The position numbers were made by a program, and so were the translations under genes. A model generated the notes under the pieces. The model was not told the origin of the DNA and did not search any database. It saw only the letters and a list, made by a program, of their open reading frames with translations. Below are positions 1 through 15,942 of a stretch of 64,000 nt of DNA, piece after piece. Each line of letters starts with the position of its first letter. Position 1 is the stretch's first letter. The DNA is from Salinisphaera sp. (lineage in GTDB: Bacteria > Pseudomonadota > Gammaproteobacteria > Nevskiales > Salinisphaeraceae): assembly GCA_027858915.1 (NCBI GenBank), contig JAQIBT010000110.1:62001-126000 (forward strand), given 5' to 3'.

Positions 1-1001
1 TCGTGGCGGATTTCGAAATGCAGCATGGGCTTGTTCTGGGGGCCCAGCCCCATATCAGCGATATGGGCGCCGGCCGCCACTGTCTGGCCCTGTGTCACCA
101 GACTGCGCTGGTTGAAGCCGTAGGCGGATAGATAATGCGCGTCGTGCTTGATGATGATCAGCTTGCCGTAGCCCTTCAGCCCACTGCCGTTGTACACCAC
201 CGTCCCACTGGAGGCCGAGTAGACCGGCGCGCCCAGCTGACCGCCGATCTCGATGCCCTGGCGGCCATCGTTCGGATCGTATTGCCGGATCAGCGAGCCG
301 GTGGCCGGCCATTGCCAGCCGTCCTCGCTTGGGCCGCCGGCGTGAATGGGGGCCGCGGCGGCCGCCGCCGCCTTGCTGGCCTGGGTGATGCGCGCATCGT
401 CACCGGCTGCCTGTGCGCTACTGCTATCGCCCGATGTCGATGATCCGGTGTGCGCGGCTGACGTCGTTTGGTCGGGCGGCGGCTGTGGATGTTGCGAAGC
501 CTTGGATGCGCTGTCTTGCGGCGTAGCCGCGGGCGCCGTATCCCAGCGGCTGGGGGCGCGCTGGATAGTTCTGTGCATCTGCGGCGGTGGCTGATTGATT
601 TGACGGGATGGCGCGTCGACTTTGCCTTGTGCAGGCGGGCCGCTCGCGGCGACCGACGACCGGTCGGCCTCGTCGTTCGCTGCGCCAGTCGCCTGGCCGC
701 GCTGGGGCTGGTTGCCCGGCAGGCTGGAGTAATCGATCGGCGGATACGGATCCAGCCACAGCTTCTGGCCAACAGCCAGATTATACGGCGGGGAGATATG
801 ATTCCAGCGCGCCAGATTGTGCCAGTTGATTCCGAATTGCGCCCCGATGGCGAACAGCGTATCGCCCCGCTGCACGCGGTACGACTCGGGTGCCAGCATA
901 CGGTGGAAAGAGCAGCCGCCGAGTACCAGCGCCAGCAGCAGCGCCGTTACAACAGCCGATAGACGACGAATACGACGATGATTACCGCGACCAGTGTCCA
1001 T
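1..1001 (-). CDS. nlpD: NlpD-type lipoprotein, LysM plus degenerate LytM/M23 domain (3' end outside window)
   Basis: Outer-membrane lipoprotein that in relatives activates the amidase AmiC at the division septum. The reading frame runs off the window edge, so the C-terminal end is missing. Seen: an N-terminal hydrophobic segment ending in the lipobox LVLGGC (Cys about residue 29), then a LysM peptidoglycan-binding repeat (YRVQRGDTLFAIG onward), a long Pro/Ala/Gln/Ser linker, and a C-terminal LytM domain ending in LHFEIR. The zinc-binding positions of active M23 peptidases look replaced (RQGIEIGG where HxGID is expected, SAYGFN where YGH is expected), as in non-catalytic NlpD activators. The ATG at 1001 overlaps the 3' end of yqaA by 55 bases. 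surE-pcm-nlpD order supports the name; rpoS would be expected just outside the window. Confidence 0.9.
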   Translation of the reverse strand, partial: MDTGRGNHRRIRRLSAVVTALLLALVLGGCSFHRMLAPESYRVQRGDTLFAIGAQFGINWHNLARWNHISPPYNLAVGQKLWLDPYPPIDYSSLPGNQPQRGQATGAANDEADRSSVAASGPPAQGKVDAPSRQINQPPPQMHRTIQRAPSRWDTAPAATPQDSASKASQHPQPPPDQTTSAAHTGSSTSGDSSSAQAAGDDARITQASKAAAAAAAPIHAGGPSEDGWQWPATGSLIRQYDPNDGRQGIEIGGQLGAPVYSASSGTVVYNGSGLKGYGKLIIIKHDAHYLSAYGFNQRSLVTQGQTVAAGAHIADMGLGPQNKPMLHFEIRH

Positions 1002-1525
1002 CCGATCCAATCCAAATATTTGAGCAGCTTCTGCTCGAAAACCGGGCCAAGCCAGCGTGCCAGTCCTGCCATCAGAAAGAAACGAGCGCCGCGACCCATC
1101 ACCGACGCCGCGACGAATGGCAGCAACGGCATCGCCACCGCGCCCGCGGCAATAGTGAAAAGTTTATAAGGAATCGGGGCGAAGCCTGCTAGCAGGACAG
1201 CCCAGAAACCGTAGCGGGAAAACCAGCCGCGCGCGGCTTCGTAGCCCTGGTAATAACCGAGTTCATGCAGCCAGGGAAGCAGCGACTCCAGAAACAGTGC
1301 GCCGATCACATAACCGCAGATTCCGCCCACCACCGACCCCAGCGTGGCAATCGCAGCATAACGCCAGGCGAAGGCACGCCTCGCCAGCACCATGGGAATG
1401 AGCATCACGTCTGGCGGAATCGGGAAGAACGAACTTTCTGCGAATGCCAGTACCGCCAGCCAGAGTGACGCCTTGGGATGTGCCGCGGCATTCACGGTCG
1501 TCGCGTAGAGGCGCTGGAACATCAT
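947..1525 (-). CDS. yqaA: YqaA/DedA-like (VTT domain) inner-membrane protein
   Basis: A 192-residue multi-pass inner-membrane protein of the SNARE-associated/VTT (DedA-related) superfamily. Seen: several hydrophobic segments, the motif FFPIPPDVMLIP near residues 33-44, GFAPIPYKLFTIAAG near 113-127, and a C-terminal hydrophobic helix. These re-entrant loop motifs are typical of the YqaA group. DedA relatives are linked to lipid carrier or phospholipid movement, but the exact role of YqaA is not settled. The start ATG overlaps the pcm stop by four bases, implying translational coupling, and the 3' end overlaps nlpD. Placement between pcm and nlpD occurs in a number of gammaproteobacteria. Confidence 0.85.
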   Translation of the reverse strand: MMFQRLYATTVNAAAHPKASLWLAVLAFAESSFFPIPPDVMLIPMVLARRAFAWRYAAIATLGSVVGGICGYVIGALFLESLLPWLHELGYYQGYEAARGWFSRYGFWAVLLAGFAPIPYKLFTIAAGAVAMPLLPFVAASVMGRGARFFLMAGLARWLGPVFEQKLLKYLDWIGWTLVAVIIVVFVVYRLL

Positions 1526-2196
1526 TCGCCTTCGATCAGCGGAACAAAGCTGACCGGATCCAGATCTTCCTGGCTGAAATAATCGCCACTACGCCGAACT
1601 ACAATCAGGCGCTGCTCTCCCGAGGCGCCTACGGGTATCACCAAGCGAGCACCGTCAGCCATCTGTTCGTAGAGCGATGTCGGCAGCGTTTCGGCCCCTG
1701 CGGCCACCAGAATGGCGTCGAACGGACCGTATGTCGACAGTCCCAGCTCCTGTTCGTTGGCCAGCCTCGCCCGCACGTTGCGATAGCCAAGCTTGGCCAG
1801 GCGCGTCCGCACGCGCTCATACAGCGGCTTGACGCGTTCGACCGTATACACATGCGGCACCAGTTCCGCCAGCACGGCGGCCTGATAACCGCTACCGGTG
1901 CCTACCTCAAGCACGGTCTCGGGAATGCTCTCGGCAATCAGCAACTGGGTCATCTGGGCGACGATGAACGGCTGCGATATGGTCTGGCCATAGCCGATCG
2001 GCAACGCTGTGTCGTCGTAAGCTCGGCTGGTCATGGCCTCGTCGACAAACAGATGACGAGGTACCTTCTCCATGGCCTCGAGCACGCGCTCGTCCTCGAT
2101 ACCAAGCGAGCGCAGACGCTCGACCAGACGCGTGCGGCTGCGCGCCGAAGCCATACCGAAGCCGCGCACATGAGGATGCTTGTCGTCAGCACTCAT
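1522..2196 (-). CDS. pcm: Protein-L-isoaspartate O-methyltransferase
   Basis: Cytoplasmic repair enzyme that methylates isoaspartyl residues of aged proteins with S-adenosylmethionine. Seen: GQTISQP (about residues 70-76 from the chosen start), SAM-binding loop EVGTGSGY (97-104), and the conserved C-terminal block LVIPVG. I chose the ATG at 2196 (MSADDKHPH); the frame is also open to an ATG at 2220, which would add eight residues unlike the family. At 224 residues it is close to the usual length. It sits 82 bases downstream of surE and overlaps yqaA by four bases, the standard stationary-phase survival cluster. Confidence 0.95.
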   Translation of the reverse strand: MSADDKHPHVRGFGMASARSRTRLVERLRSLGIEDERVLEAMEKVPRHLFVDEAMTSRAYDDTALPIGYGQTISQPFIVAQMTQLLIAESIPETVLEVGTGSGYQAAVLAELVPHVYTVERVKPLYERVRTRLAKLGYRNVRARLANEQELGLSTYGPFDAILVAAGAETLPTSLYEQMADGARLVIPVGASGEQRLIVVRRSGDYFSQEDLDPVSFVPLIEGE

Positions 2197-2278
2197 TCGC
2201 CACCCTTGTCGGCAACACATCGCTGCACGGCTGCCAGTCGACTATCGGACGCCCTGCTCGTTTGATGCGCGTGGAACA

Positions 2279-3028
2279 TCACAGATTGTCTAACCACTCT
2301 GCCAGCGGATCAATGCTGGCATGTCGCGTGAGGTCGGTCTGGATCGGGGTGACCGACACCCAGCCGTGAGCGACCGCATGGAAATCGGTGCCCGGGCCAG
2401 CATCGGCTTCGCTGCCGGCTGCACCGATCCAGTACAGCGGGCGCCCGCGCGGATCGAGCTGTTCGACCAGCGGCTCGGCCCGATGCCGGTTTCCCAGGCG
2501 AGCGGATTTGTATCCGGCCAGTTCATCGAACGCCCGATCCGGGACGTTGACGTTGAGAATAGTATCCGGCGGGAGCGGGTTGGCCAGCAGCAGGCGCACG
2601 ACCTGAACCGCGACGCGTGCTGCGGTGTCGTAGTGCTGACAGGCCTCGCCAACCAGCGATATCGCAATTGCCGGCAGGCCCAGCGAGCGGCCCTCGGTCG
2701 CGGCCGCCACGGTGCCCGAGTACAACACGTCGTCGCCCAGATTAGCGCCGGCATTGATGCCGGACACCACCATATCGGCTTCGACATCCAGCAGGCCGGT
2801 CGTGGCCAGGTGCACGCAATCGGTGGGGGTACCGTCGACGCAGTACAGGTTCGGCTCTGCCTGGCGTATCCGCAGCGGACGTTCCAGGGTGAGCGAATTG
2901 CTGGCGCCGCTGCGGTTGCGATCGGGGGCGACGGTTACGATGTCATCGCAGATCTGGCTCATCGCCTGGCGCAGTGCGTTCAGCCCCGGCGCATGACAGC
3001 CGTCGTCATTGCTCAGCAGTAGTCGCAT
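2279..3028 (-). CDS. surE: 5'/3'-nucleotidase SurE
   Basis: Metal-dependent nucleoside monophosphatase of stationary-phase survival. Seen: the N-terminal metal site SNDDG (residues 6-10), [10 protein letters not shown] with the metal-binding Ser, and [20 protein letters not shown] with the metal-binding Asn. The ATG at 3028 ([10 protein letters not shown]) matches the family start; the frame continues upstream only to a TTG. Length 249 residues is normal. It is followed by pcm. Directly upstream, where truD would normally sit, an Smr-domain gene lies on the opposite strand. Confidence 0.96.
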   Translation of the reverse strand: MRLLLSNDDGCHAPGLNALRQAMSQICDDIVTVAPDRNRSGASNSLTLERPLRIRQAEPNLYCVDGTPTDCVHLATTGLLDVEADMVVSGINAGANLGDDVLYSGTVAAATEGRSLGLPAIAISLVGEACQHYDTAARVAVQVVRLLLANPLPPDTILNVNVPDRAFDELAGYKSARLGNRHRAEPLVEQLDPRGRPLYWIGAAGSEADAGPGTDFHAVAHGWVSVTPIQTDLTRHASIDPLAEWLDNL

Positions 3029-3138
3029 AAGATGTTGTTCCGATCCCGGATTCACGCGTGCAAGCGCGTCCAAAGCCCGCTAGCATAGCGTATACACACC
3101 TTGTTCTGCTCAGCCTCTGCGCGCCGCTCTGACGCCCT

Positions 3139-3735
3139 ATGGCTTCGATGACAGGAGCATACGTGACCCACAGCTCCAGACCGGATCGGGCGAGCGGCGA
3201 TGCGTCCGGTATCAGCGCAGAGGATCGCGCTCTTTTTCGTGACCAAGTCGGCCCGGTCGCACAGGTCGAAGCCAAGCGTCGACGTGTCCGGCGGCCAATG
3301 CCCTCGGCCCGCCCGGCGATGCGCGAAGCCGACGAACTCGCCGTCATCGGCGAACTGCTCGACGACATCCCTCCTGATCCGGACCTGGGCAGCGGCGACG
3401 ATCTGTGGCATCGCCAGAACGGCATCCAGCACAGCGTCATGCGCCGTCTACGGCGTGGCCATTATCGTTGCCAGGCAGAGATCGATCTGCACGGAATGAT
3501 CGTCAATGTGGCACGCCATTGCCTGGCGGTTTTTCTGCGGGACTGCCTCGACCGCGGCTACCGCTGTGTGCGCATCGTCCACGGCAAGGGACTGCGCTCA
3601 GGCAACCGCGGGCCGGTGCTGAAAATCAAAGTGGCCGGCTGGCTGCGCCAGCGCTCCGAAGTGCTCGCCTACTGTTCTGCGCGCGAGATCGACGGTGGCA
3701 CCGGCGCGCTCTATGTGCTGCTCCGGCGTCAATAG
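3139..3735 (+). CDS. Smr-domain (MutS2 C-terminal-like) protein, probable nuclease
   Basis: A 198-residue protein with a charged N-terminal half and a C-terminal Smr domain: DLHG at 116-119, HGKGLRS at 148-154 and GGTGALYV at 186-193, which are the three signature motifs. Smr domains cut or nick RNA or branched DNA; the stand-alone gammaproteobacterial forms (SmrA/SmrB) include SmrB, which cleaves mRNA at collided ribosomes. Which of the two this represents cannot be settled from sequence reading alone. Starts at 3139 (ATG) or the GTG at 3163 are both possible. It is the only plus-strand gene in the first 29 kb and interrupts the truD-surE pair, so it is probably a later insertion or local inversion. 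Confidence 0.85.
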   Translation: MASMTGAYVTHSSRPDRASGDASGISAEDRALFRDQVGPVAQVEAKRRRVRRPMPSARPAMREADELAVIGELLDDIPPDPDLGSGDDLWHRQNGIQHSVMRRLRRGHYRCQAEIDLHGMIVNVARHCLAVFLRDCLDRGYRCVRIVHGKGLRSGNRGPVLKIKVAGWLRQRSEVLAYCSAREIDGGTGALYVLLRRQ

Positions 3736-3791
3736 GCAGAGACCACGGAGATATTGTCCACGGTCGACGAGCATCAAGCTTTCCTGCTTTG

Positions 3792-3818
3792 AATCTGCGC
3801 AATCTGCGCAATCTGCGG
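3792..3818. repeat. Three tandem 9-bp repeats (AATCTGCGC/G)
   Basis: The unit AATCTGCGC occurs at 3792-3800 and 3801-3809, and AATCTGCGG at 3810-3818. The array lies between the convergent smr gene and truD, in a 205-bp gap in which I see no gene. No function can be assigned. Confidence 0.8.
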
Positions 3819-3940
3819 ATAAAATACTTTCTGCATTAATGCCTTAGCGCCGGTTACGTGCGTTCGCGTTCATTTACGGACGAGATTTTTGTCATGACTC
3901 GTATATCAGTCAGAAGTTATGAATCTTGGTACAAGGCTTG

Positions 3941-5014
3941 CTACTCGTGCTCCCCTGGCGCACGCGCCTGCACGATTTCACGCAGGACGCTGGTTGCAAA
4001 CGCGCCCGATGGTAACCAGAAACTCAGCACCAGATCGTCTTCTTGAAAAGACCAGCTAAAATCACGCGGCAGCAACCTCGTGGCACGTCGCGCACTATCG
4101 ACGCCCGCTGCCGCGAGGCCGGCAATCAGCTCGGCGTATTGCGCCCCGATATCAGCCTCCAGGTCGGCTGCCGCCTCGCTGGTTGCAGGCAACTGAGGCT
4201 TACCGGGCAACAGCGCCGCCGGATGCAGATCATGCCGATCCATGCGCTGGGCCAGCGCGTCCTCGCTCTGGCCGGCGTCTGCCCAGGCGAAAACGCTCTG
4301 GCTGCCGTCCAGCATGCAGACATCTCCGACCAACGGCCGGTCCCAATTGCCGGCGCGCACGCGTGCGTCGACCATCGCGTTGAAAATCAGCGAGCGAGCC
4401 GCCGACAAGGCAAAACCGCGGCGATTACGCGATAATCGCCGGCCCGCAAACAAGGCGCGCGATAGCGTGATATTTCGACCGTCGCGGCCAAACCGCTGTG
4501 CCCCGAAGTAATTGGGTACGCCGCACGCGCGGACCCGCTCAAGATCGGCGCCAAGGGCCTCTCGGTTATCCTGGAACGATAGATCGCGAACGCGCAGGGT
4601 AAACGTGTTGCCACGATGAGCGCCGCGTTTGAGCTTGCGGCCGTGGCGTCGTGCCGTCAGCACGCGGATATCGTCTCGGTCCGGCCACTCGGGCAACGGC
4701 GACTTGATCGGCCACACCAGCGAAAACCACTGCTGGGTTAACGCATGACGGTCCTTGAGACCGGCATAGCCAATATGGCGCGGATGTACGCCGGTCAGGC
4801 CAGACACAATCTCCAGCGCACGGGGCGTGGTGAGACCGGTCTTCTCCACCCACAGCCAGAGATGCTCGCCGGCATCGTCGAGCGCGATATTGCAGTCTTC
4901 CTCGACGCAGAAGTCCTCGGGCCGCGCGCGCAGCGTGCCGTATGTGGGCGGTGCCTCACCACGCGCGTAAGCCAAACGATCGACGTCGACAACGTCGCCT
5001 GATAACAAGCACAT
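3941..5014 (-). CDS. truD: tRNA pseudouridine(13) synthase
   Basis: Makes pseudouridine 13 in tRNA-Glu and some other RNAs. Seen: the catalytic motif GYAGLKDRHA with the nucleophile Asp at residue 88, the conserved NYFGAQRFG block, and SNF-like aromatic positions through the TRUD insertion region. Length 357 residues matches the family. The gene keeps its conserved place between ftsB and surE, but the two genes normally found between ftsB and truD (ispD and ispF) are absent: only 133 bases separate the truD ATG from the ftsB stop. Confidence 0.95.
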   Translation of the reverse strand: MCLLSGDVVDVDRLAYARGEAPPTYGTLRARPEDFCVEEDCNIALDDAGEHLWLWVEKTGLTTPRALEIVSGLTGVHPRHIGYAGLKDRHALTQQWFSLVWPIKSPLPEWPDRDDIRVLTARRHGRKLKRGAHRGNTFTLRVRDLSFQDNREALGADLERVRACGVPNYFGAQRFGRDGRNITLSRALFAGRRLSRNRRGFALSAARSLIFNAMVDARVRAGNWDRPLVGDVCMLDGSQSVFAWADAGQSEDALAQRMDRHDLHPAALLPGKPQLPATSEAAADLEADIGAQYAELIAGLAAAGVDSARRATRLLPRDFSWSFQEDDLVLSFWLPSGAFATSVLREIVQARAPGEHE

Positions 5015-5147
5015 GTCTGAAAACTCAGTCCGGGTATTGCATACAACACAAGAACGTCACGTCAGTCATCGGCTACCGCCCATGCGGGCAACAACGATGT
5101 AGCCGCAGCCGGCAGAGGAAAAGGCAGCGACTTACGACGCCAGTCGA

Positions 5148-5456
5148 TCAGTTCGCCGAAGCCTGGGCAGCGGGCCGGGACTTGCCATCAAGCGTGAGGA
5201 AGAAAGTCTCGTCGGGTTTGACCATGCCCATCTCTGACCGCGCCCGACCTTCGGTCGCCAGGGCGCCGGATTTGAGGTCGTCAATCTGGACCTGCATGGC
5301 CGCATTGCGCGTCCTGTCCTTCGCGTTCTGCAGATGCAGCGTATCGCGGAGCTGGGCGATCCGGTGCACTTGCGCCAGACTGCCGTCGCCCACCCACAGC
5401 CGATACTGCAGGCCCGCGAACACGACCAACAAGGCGATGACGGCGAGCTTGAACAT
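5148..5456 (-). CDS. ftsB: Cell division protein FtsB
   Basis: Small bitopic inner-membrane protein of the FtsQ-FtsB-FtsL divisome complex. Seen: one N-terminal transmembrane helix (FKLAVIALLVVFAGLQYRLW, about residues 2-21), the family motif LWVGDGSL just after it, then a polar helical region suited to a coiled coil with FtsL, and the MGMVKPDETFF block. I chose the ATG at 5456 because the hydrophobic helix then begins at residue 2, as in relatives; an open upstream extension to 5537 is not conserved. It lies 67 bases downstream of eno, its conserved neighbour. Confidence 0.93.
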   Translation of the reverse strand: MFKLAVIALLVVFAGLQYRLWVGDGSLAQVHRIAQLRDTLHLQNAKDRTRNAAMQVQIDDLKSGALATEGRARSEMGMVKPDETFFLTLDGKSRPAAQASAN

Positions 5457-5523
5457 ATCCGGATTGTAGCGCGACCACGAGCCCTGTCCAATACGCCGAA
5501 CAGGACCCTCATCCGGCAGCATG

Positions 5524-9361
<3,838 letters not shown>

Positions 9362-9394
9362 TCAATCATTCTGAGGGGAATCCTGGCGCGCATG

Positions 9395-10729
9395 CTAGCC
9401 CAAAGGCCTGCCGTCGACAACGCGTGATGACATTCCAGGCAGGCTATGACGCCAGATGAATACTCGTGGAACGCCTCCGGGCCATGTATTGGCGGCTGGC
9501 TGTGCCCACAGGTCCCCAACCGCCAGTAAACTCTTTCCTGCATAGATCAGTGGCACGCGCTCGCGCTGCCACGGTGGCACGCGCCGGTCGGTGAACCAGT
9601 CCTTCAGCAATCGACCCGAGCCACGGCCAGTGGCCAACCATTCACCGCCTTGTCGAAACCCGACCTGGAAAATCGCGCCGCCCGAGCCTGTCCCTCGCGC
9701 ATCGCATTTCTGGACGGATAGTTGCCCGGCATCGCCAGGGAGCGTCAATCGCGTGTGACCGTTCCAGGCCAGCCTGCCGGCCGGAGGCACAGCCAGCCGC
9801 CGCATCGCAAACAAATAGCCGTCGTACGCACGTACCTCCGTATCCGCGAACACCACGCGCGCACTCGCGGGCACGCGCGCAGCGCACAATCTCTGGATCT
9901 GGTCGAGATGGCGATGATCCGGAGGATCGGCGTGCACATCGGCCAGCCAGCGCCGCAATAACTGACTTGTGCGTGCCGGGGATAGTCTGGCAAGAGCCGC
10001 CAGCCGCAAGGTCTGTTGCGGGGCCCGCGCTTGTTCCAGATCGATCGCGGCCAGCGCGTCTATCGCCTCGGCTGCCTGGGCCGCCCAGCGCGCGCTGCGC
10101 GACAAGGTAGTGGCCGCTGCGGGCCAGCGGCCGGATAACGCCGGCCACACCTTGCGCCGCAGATAGCCGCGCCCGATCGCCGGATCCTGATTGGAAGGAT
10201 CCTCGATCCACGTCAGCTTGTGCGCGGTCAGATAGTCGACGATTGTCTGGCGCGGCAGTGCCAGCCAGGGCCGCCAGAGCCAGCCGGCGCCGAGTGCCGC
10301 CACGACGGGCATGCTCGCCAGGCCATGTACGCCGGCACCGCGCAGCGCCTGACTCAGAAATGTCTCGGCCTGGTCCTCGGCATGATGAGCCACGGCCAGC
10401 AACCCGTGTTCGGCAAGCGCATCGGAAAGCGCAGCGTAGCGCGCCTGTCTGGCGCCGGCTTCCATGCCGTCGCCTGCGCTATCGACGCGGACATCGAGAC
10501 GCGTGAATTCGATGCCCCAGCCACGGCACACATTGGCGCAATGCGTCGCCCAGTCTTCGGACTGCGGTTGCAGATGATGACAGACATGCAACGCATGCAT
10601 ATGGGCCGCGCCGTGGACCGCAGCGGCTGCGTGCAAAAGCGCGGTCGAATCACCGCCACCGCTGAAGGCCACAGCGATACGGGCACCGTCCACTGGCGGC
10701 ACGGCCAGTGCACCGATTAGCGGACTCAC
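9395..10729 (-). CDS. tilS: tRNA(Ile)-lysidine synthase
   Basis: Attaches lysine to C34 of the CAU anticodon so that tRNA-Ile reads AUA. Seen: the N-type ATP pyrophosphatase PP-loop SGGGDS (residues 23-28), HVCHHLQP, AHHAEDQAETFL, and the TilS substrate-binding and C-terminal domains (WLATGRGSGRLLKDW). The start is a GTG eight bases after the accA stop; no ATG lies close enough to include the PP-loop. Length 444 residues is normal for the longer TilS form. Confidence 0.94.
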   Translation of the reverse strand: MSPLIGALAVPPVDGARIAVAFSGGGDSTALLHAAAAVHGAAHMHALHVCHHLQPQSEDWATHCANVCRGWGIEFTRLDVRVDSAGDGMEAGARQARYAALSDALAEHGLLAVAHHAEDQAETFLSQALRGAGVHGLASMPVVAALGAGWLWRPWLALPRQTIVDYLTAHKLTWIEDPSNQDPAIGRGYLRRKVWPALSGRWPAAATTLSRSARWAAQAAEAIDALAAIDLEQARAPQQTLRLAALARLSPARTSQLLRRWLADVHADPPDHRHLDQIQRLCAARVPASARVVFADTEVRAYDGYLFAMRRLAVPPAGRLAWNGHTRLTLPGDAGQLSVQKCDARGTGSGGAIFQVGFRQGGEWLATGRGSGRLLKDWFTDRRVPPWQRERVPLIYAGKSLLAVGDLWAQPAANTWPGGVPRVFIWRHSLPGMSSRVVDGRPLG

Positions 10730-10737
10730 CCCACGGG

Positions 10738-11709
10738 CTATGCCTCGGACTTGAAGTCGCCGAAGTTCATCCAGCGCTGGTAACGCGCCTCGAGCAGGGC
10801 ATCGATATCCATATGCTTGAGGCGGGCCAGCTGCGCGAGCAGGCGGTCCTTGAGATTCGCCATGAGCGCTTCCGGATCCCGATGGACGCCGCCCAACGGT
10901 TCCTCAATGACGTCGTCGACCAGCTTGAGGCGCTTGAGATCTACCGATGATATGCGCATGGCCTCAGCGGCTTCCTCGGCCTTGTCAGCAGATTTCCACA
11001 GAATCGAGGCACAGCCTTCCGGCGAAATTACCGAATAGACACTGTATTGCAGCATCATCAGCGTATCGCCCACCCCGACCGCCAGCGCGCCGCCGGACCC
11101 GCCCTCGCCGATCACGGTGCAGATGATGGGCACCCGCAGGCGGGCCATCTCGAAAAGGTTGCGCGCAATCGCCTCCGACTGATTGCGCTCTTCCGCACCA
11201 ATGCCCGGGTACGCGCCCGGTGTATCGATGAAGGTCAGCACCGGCATATGGAACCGCTCGGCGGTCTTCATCAGACGCAGGGCCTTGCGATAGCCCTCCG
11301 GTTTGGGCATGCCGAAGTTGCGATGAATCTTTTCCTTGGTATCACGACCTTTCTCATGGCCTATCACCATCACTGAATGGCCGGCCAGGCGGGCGATGCC
11401 GCCAATGATGGCAGGGTCGTCGGCGTAGGTCCGATCACCGTGCAGTTCGACGAAATCCGTAAACACCCCGTCGATATAGTCCTGCGTATAAGGCCGGAGC
11501 GGATGGCGTGCCATCTGCGCAACCTGCCAGGTCGACAACTTCGAGAATATCTGTTCGGTCAGACCGCGCTGCTTGCCCTCGAGGCGCGTGATCTCCTCGC
11601 TGAGGTTGACCTCGCTGTCGTCGGCGACGAAACGCAGTTCCTCGATCTTCTGCTGTAGCTCAGAAATCGGCTGTTCAAAAGCGAGGTAGTCGAGGTTTTT
11701 TTGCGCCAT
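10738..11709 (-). CDS. accA: Acetyl-CoA carboxylase carboxyltransferase subunit alpha
   Basis: Alpha subunit of the carboxyltransferase that makes malonyl-CoA for fatty acid synthesis, working with AccD. Seen: the N-terminal [19 protein letters not shown] helix, [43 protein letters not shown] and [11 protein letters not shown], all diagnostic of AccA. Length 323 residues is normal. It lies 51 bases downstream of dnaE, as in many gammaproteobacteria. Confidence 0.98.
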   Translation of the reverse strand: MAQKNLDYLAFEQPISELQQKIEELRFVADDSEVNLSEEITRLEGKQRGLTEQIFSKLSTWQVAQMARHPLRPYTQDYIDGVFTDFVELHGDRTYADDPAIIGGIARLAGHSVMVIGHEKGRDTKEKIHRNFGMPKPEGYRKALRLMKTAERFHMPVLTFIDTPGAYPGIGAEERNQSEAIARNLFEMARLRVPIICTVIGEGGSGGALAVGVGDTLMMLQYSVYSVISPEGCASILWKSADKAEEAAEAMRISSVDLKRLKLVDDVIEEPLGGVHRDPEALMANLKDRLLAQLARLKHMDIDALLEARYQRWMNFGDFKSEA

Positions 11710-11760
11710 CGGTATCTTCGTCTAGGGTCGTTTTTGGGGTGTCGCGGTTCAATCTGTTAT

Positions 11761-15249
<3,489 letters not shown>

Positions 15250-15345
15250 CGACGAAACTCGCGAAGCTCAAAAAACGGCGAGCGCTGCGCAGGCAGCCCT
15301 CGTTCAACACTTATCGTAACGTGTAATATCAGGCGCCGATTGCGC

Positions 15346-15942
15346 TCAGCGCAGCTGGTGTGCTGCAGCTGCCCTGGCCACCGGCGCGAAGCTGAGGCGA
15401 TGGATCGGGCTCGGACCCAGCGCTTCCAAGGCCGCGCGATGCACCGCGGTACCGTAGCCCTTGTGCTGAGCGAACCCGTAGCCAGGATAGGTCGTGTCGA
15501 ATGCGATCATCTGTCGATCGCGCGCCACCTTGGCGATAATCGATGCGGCACTGATGGCTGGCACCAGCCCATCGCCGCCCACAATTGCGCGCGTTGTAAT
15601 CGCCAGCGCCGGCGGCCGGTTGCCATCGATCCATGCCGCCAGCGGCGCTGGCTTCAACGCCACCACGGCGCGCTGCATGGCGAGCAGGCTGGCCTGCAGA
15701 ATATTCAGCGCGTCGATCTCGGCAACCGAGGCTTCGGCGATCGCCCAGGCGATGGCACAGCCGCGGATCTTGTCATCCAGGCGCTCTCGTTTGGCCGCGC
15801 TGAGCGCTTTTGAATCCGCCAGCCCTCTTGGCAGCGGACTGGCCGGCAGAATCACGGCTGCCGCCACCACCGGCCCGGCCAATGGGCCACGACCGACCTC
15901 GTCGACCCCGGCAACCAGTGGACAGGCAAACTTGGGGCTCAT
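15346..15942 (-). CDS. rnhB: Ribonuclease HII
   Basis: Removes ribonucleotides misincorporated in DNA and RNA from RNA-DNA hybrids. Seen: the catalytic [14 protein letters not shown] near residues 12-25, LADSKALS, and the second acidic cluster IDGNRPP, with AKVARD further on. Length 198 residues is usual. The ATG overlaps the lpxB stop by four bases (ATGA), as in the conserved lpxB-rnhB-dnaE string. Confidence 0.96.
   Translation of the reverse strand: MSPKFACPLVAGVDEVGRGPLAGPVVAAAVILPASPLPRGLADSKALSAAKRERLDDKIRGCAIAWAIAEASVAEIDALNILQASLLAMQRAVVALKPAPLAAWIDGNRPPALAITTRAIVGGDGLVPAISAASIIAKVARDRQMIAFDTTYPGYGFAQHKGYGTAVHRAALEALGPSPIHRLSFAPVARAAAAHQLR

Noticed and set aside
1-1001. Active M23 endopeptidase
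   Set aside because: The His and Asp zinc ligands expected in the LytM domain appear replaced, and position in the surE-pcm cluster fits the non-catalytic NlpD.
5015-5147. Possible decayed remnant of ispD or ispF after ftsB
   Set aside because: I read all three minus-strand frames; a few Ala/Gly/Arg-rich stretches vaguely recall the IspD N-terminus, but nothing convincing enough to call a pseudogene.
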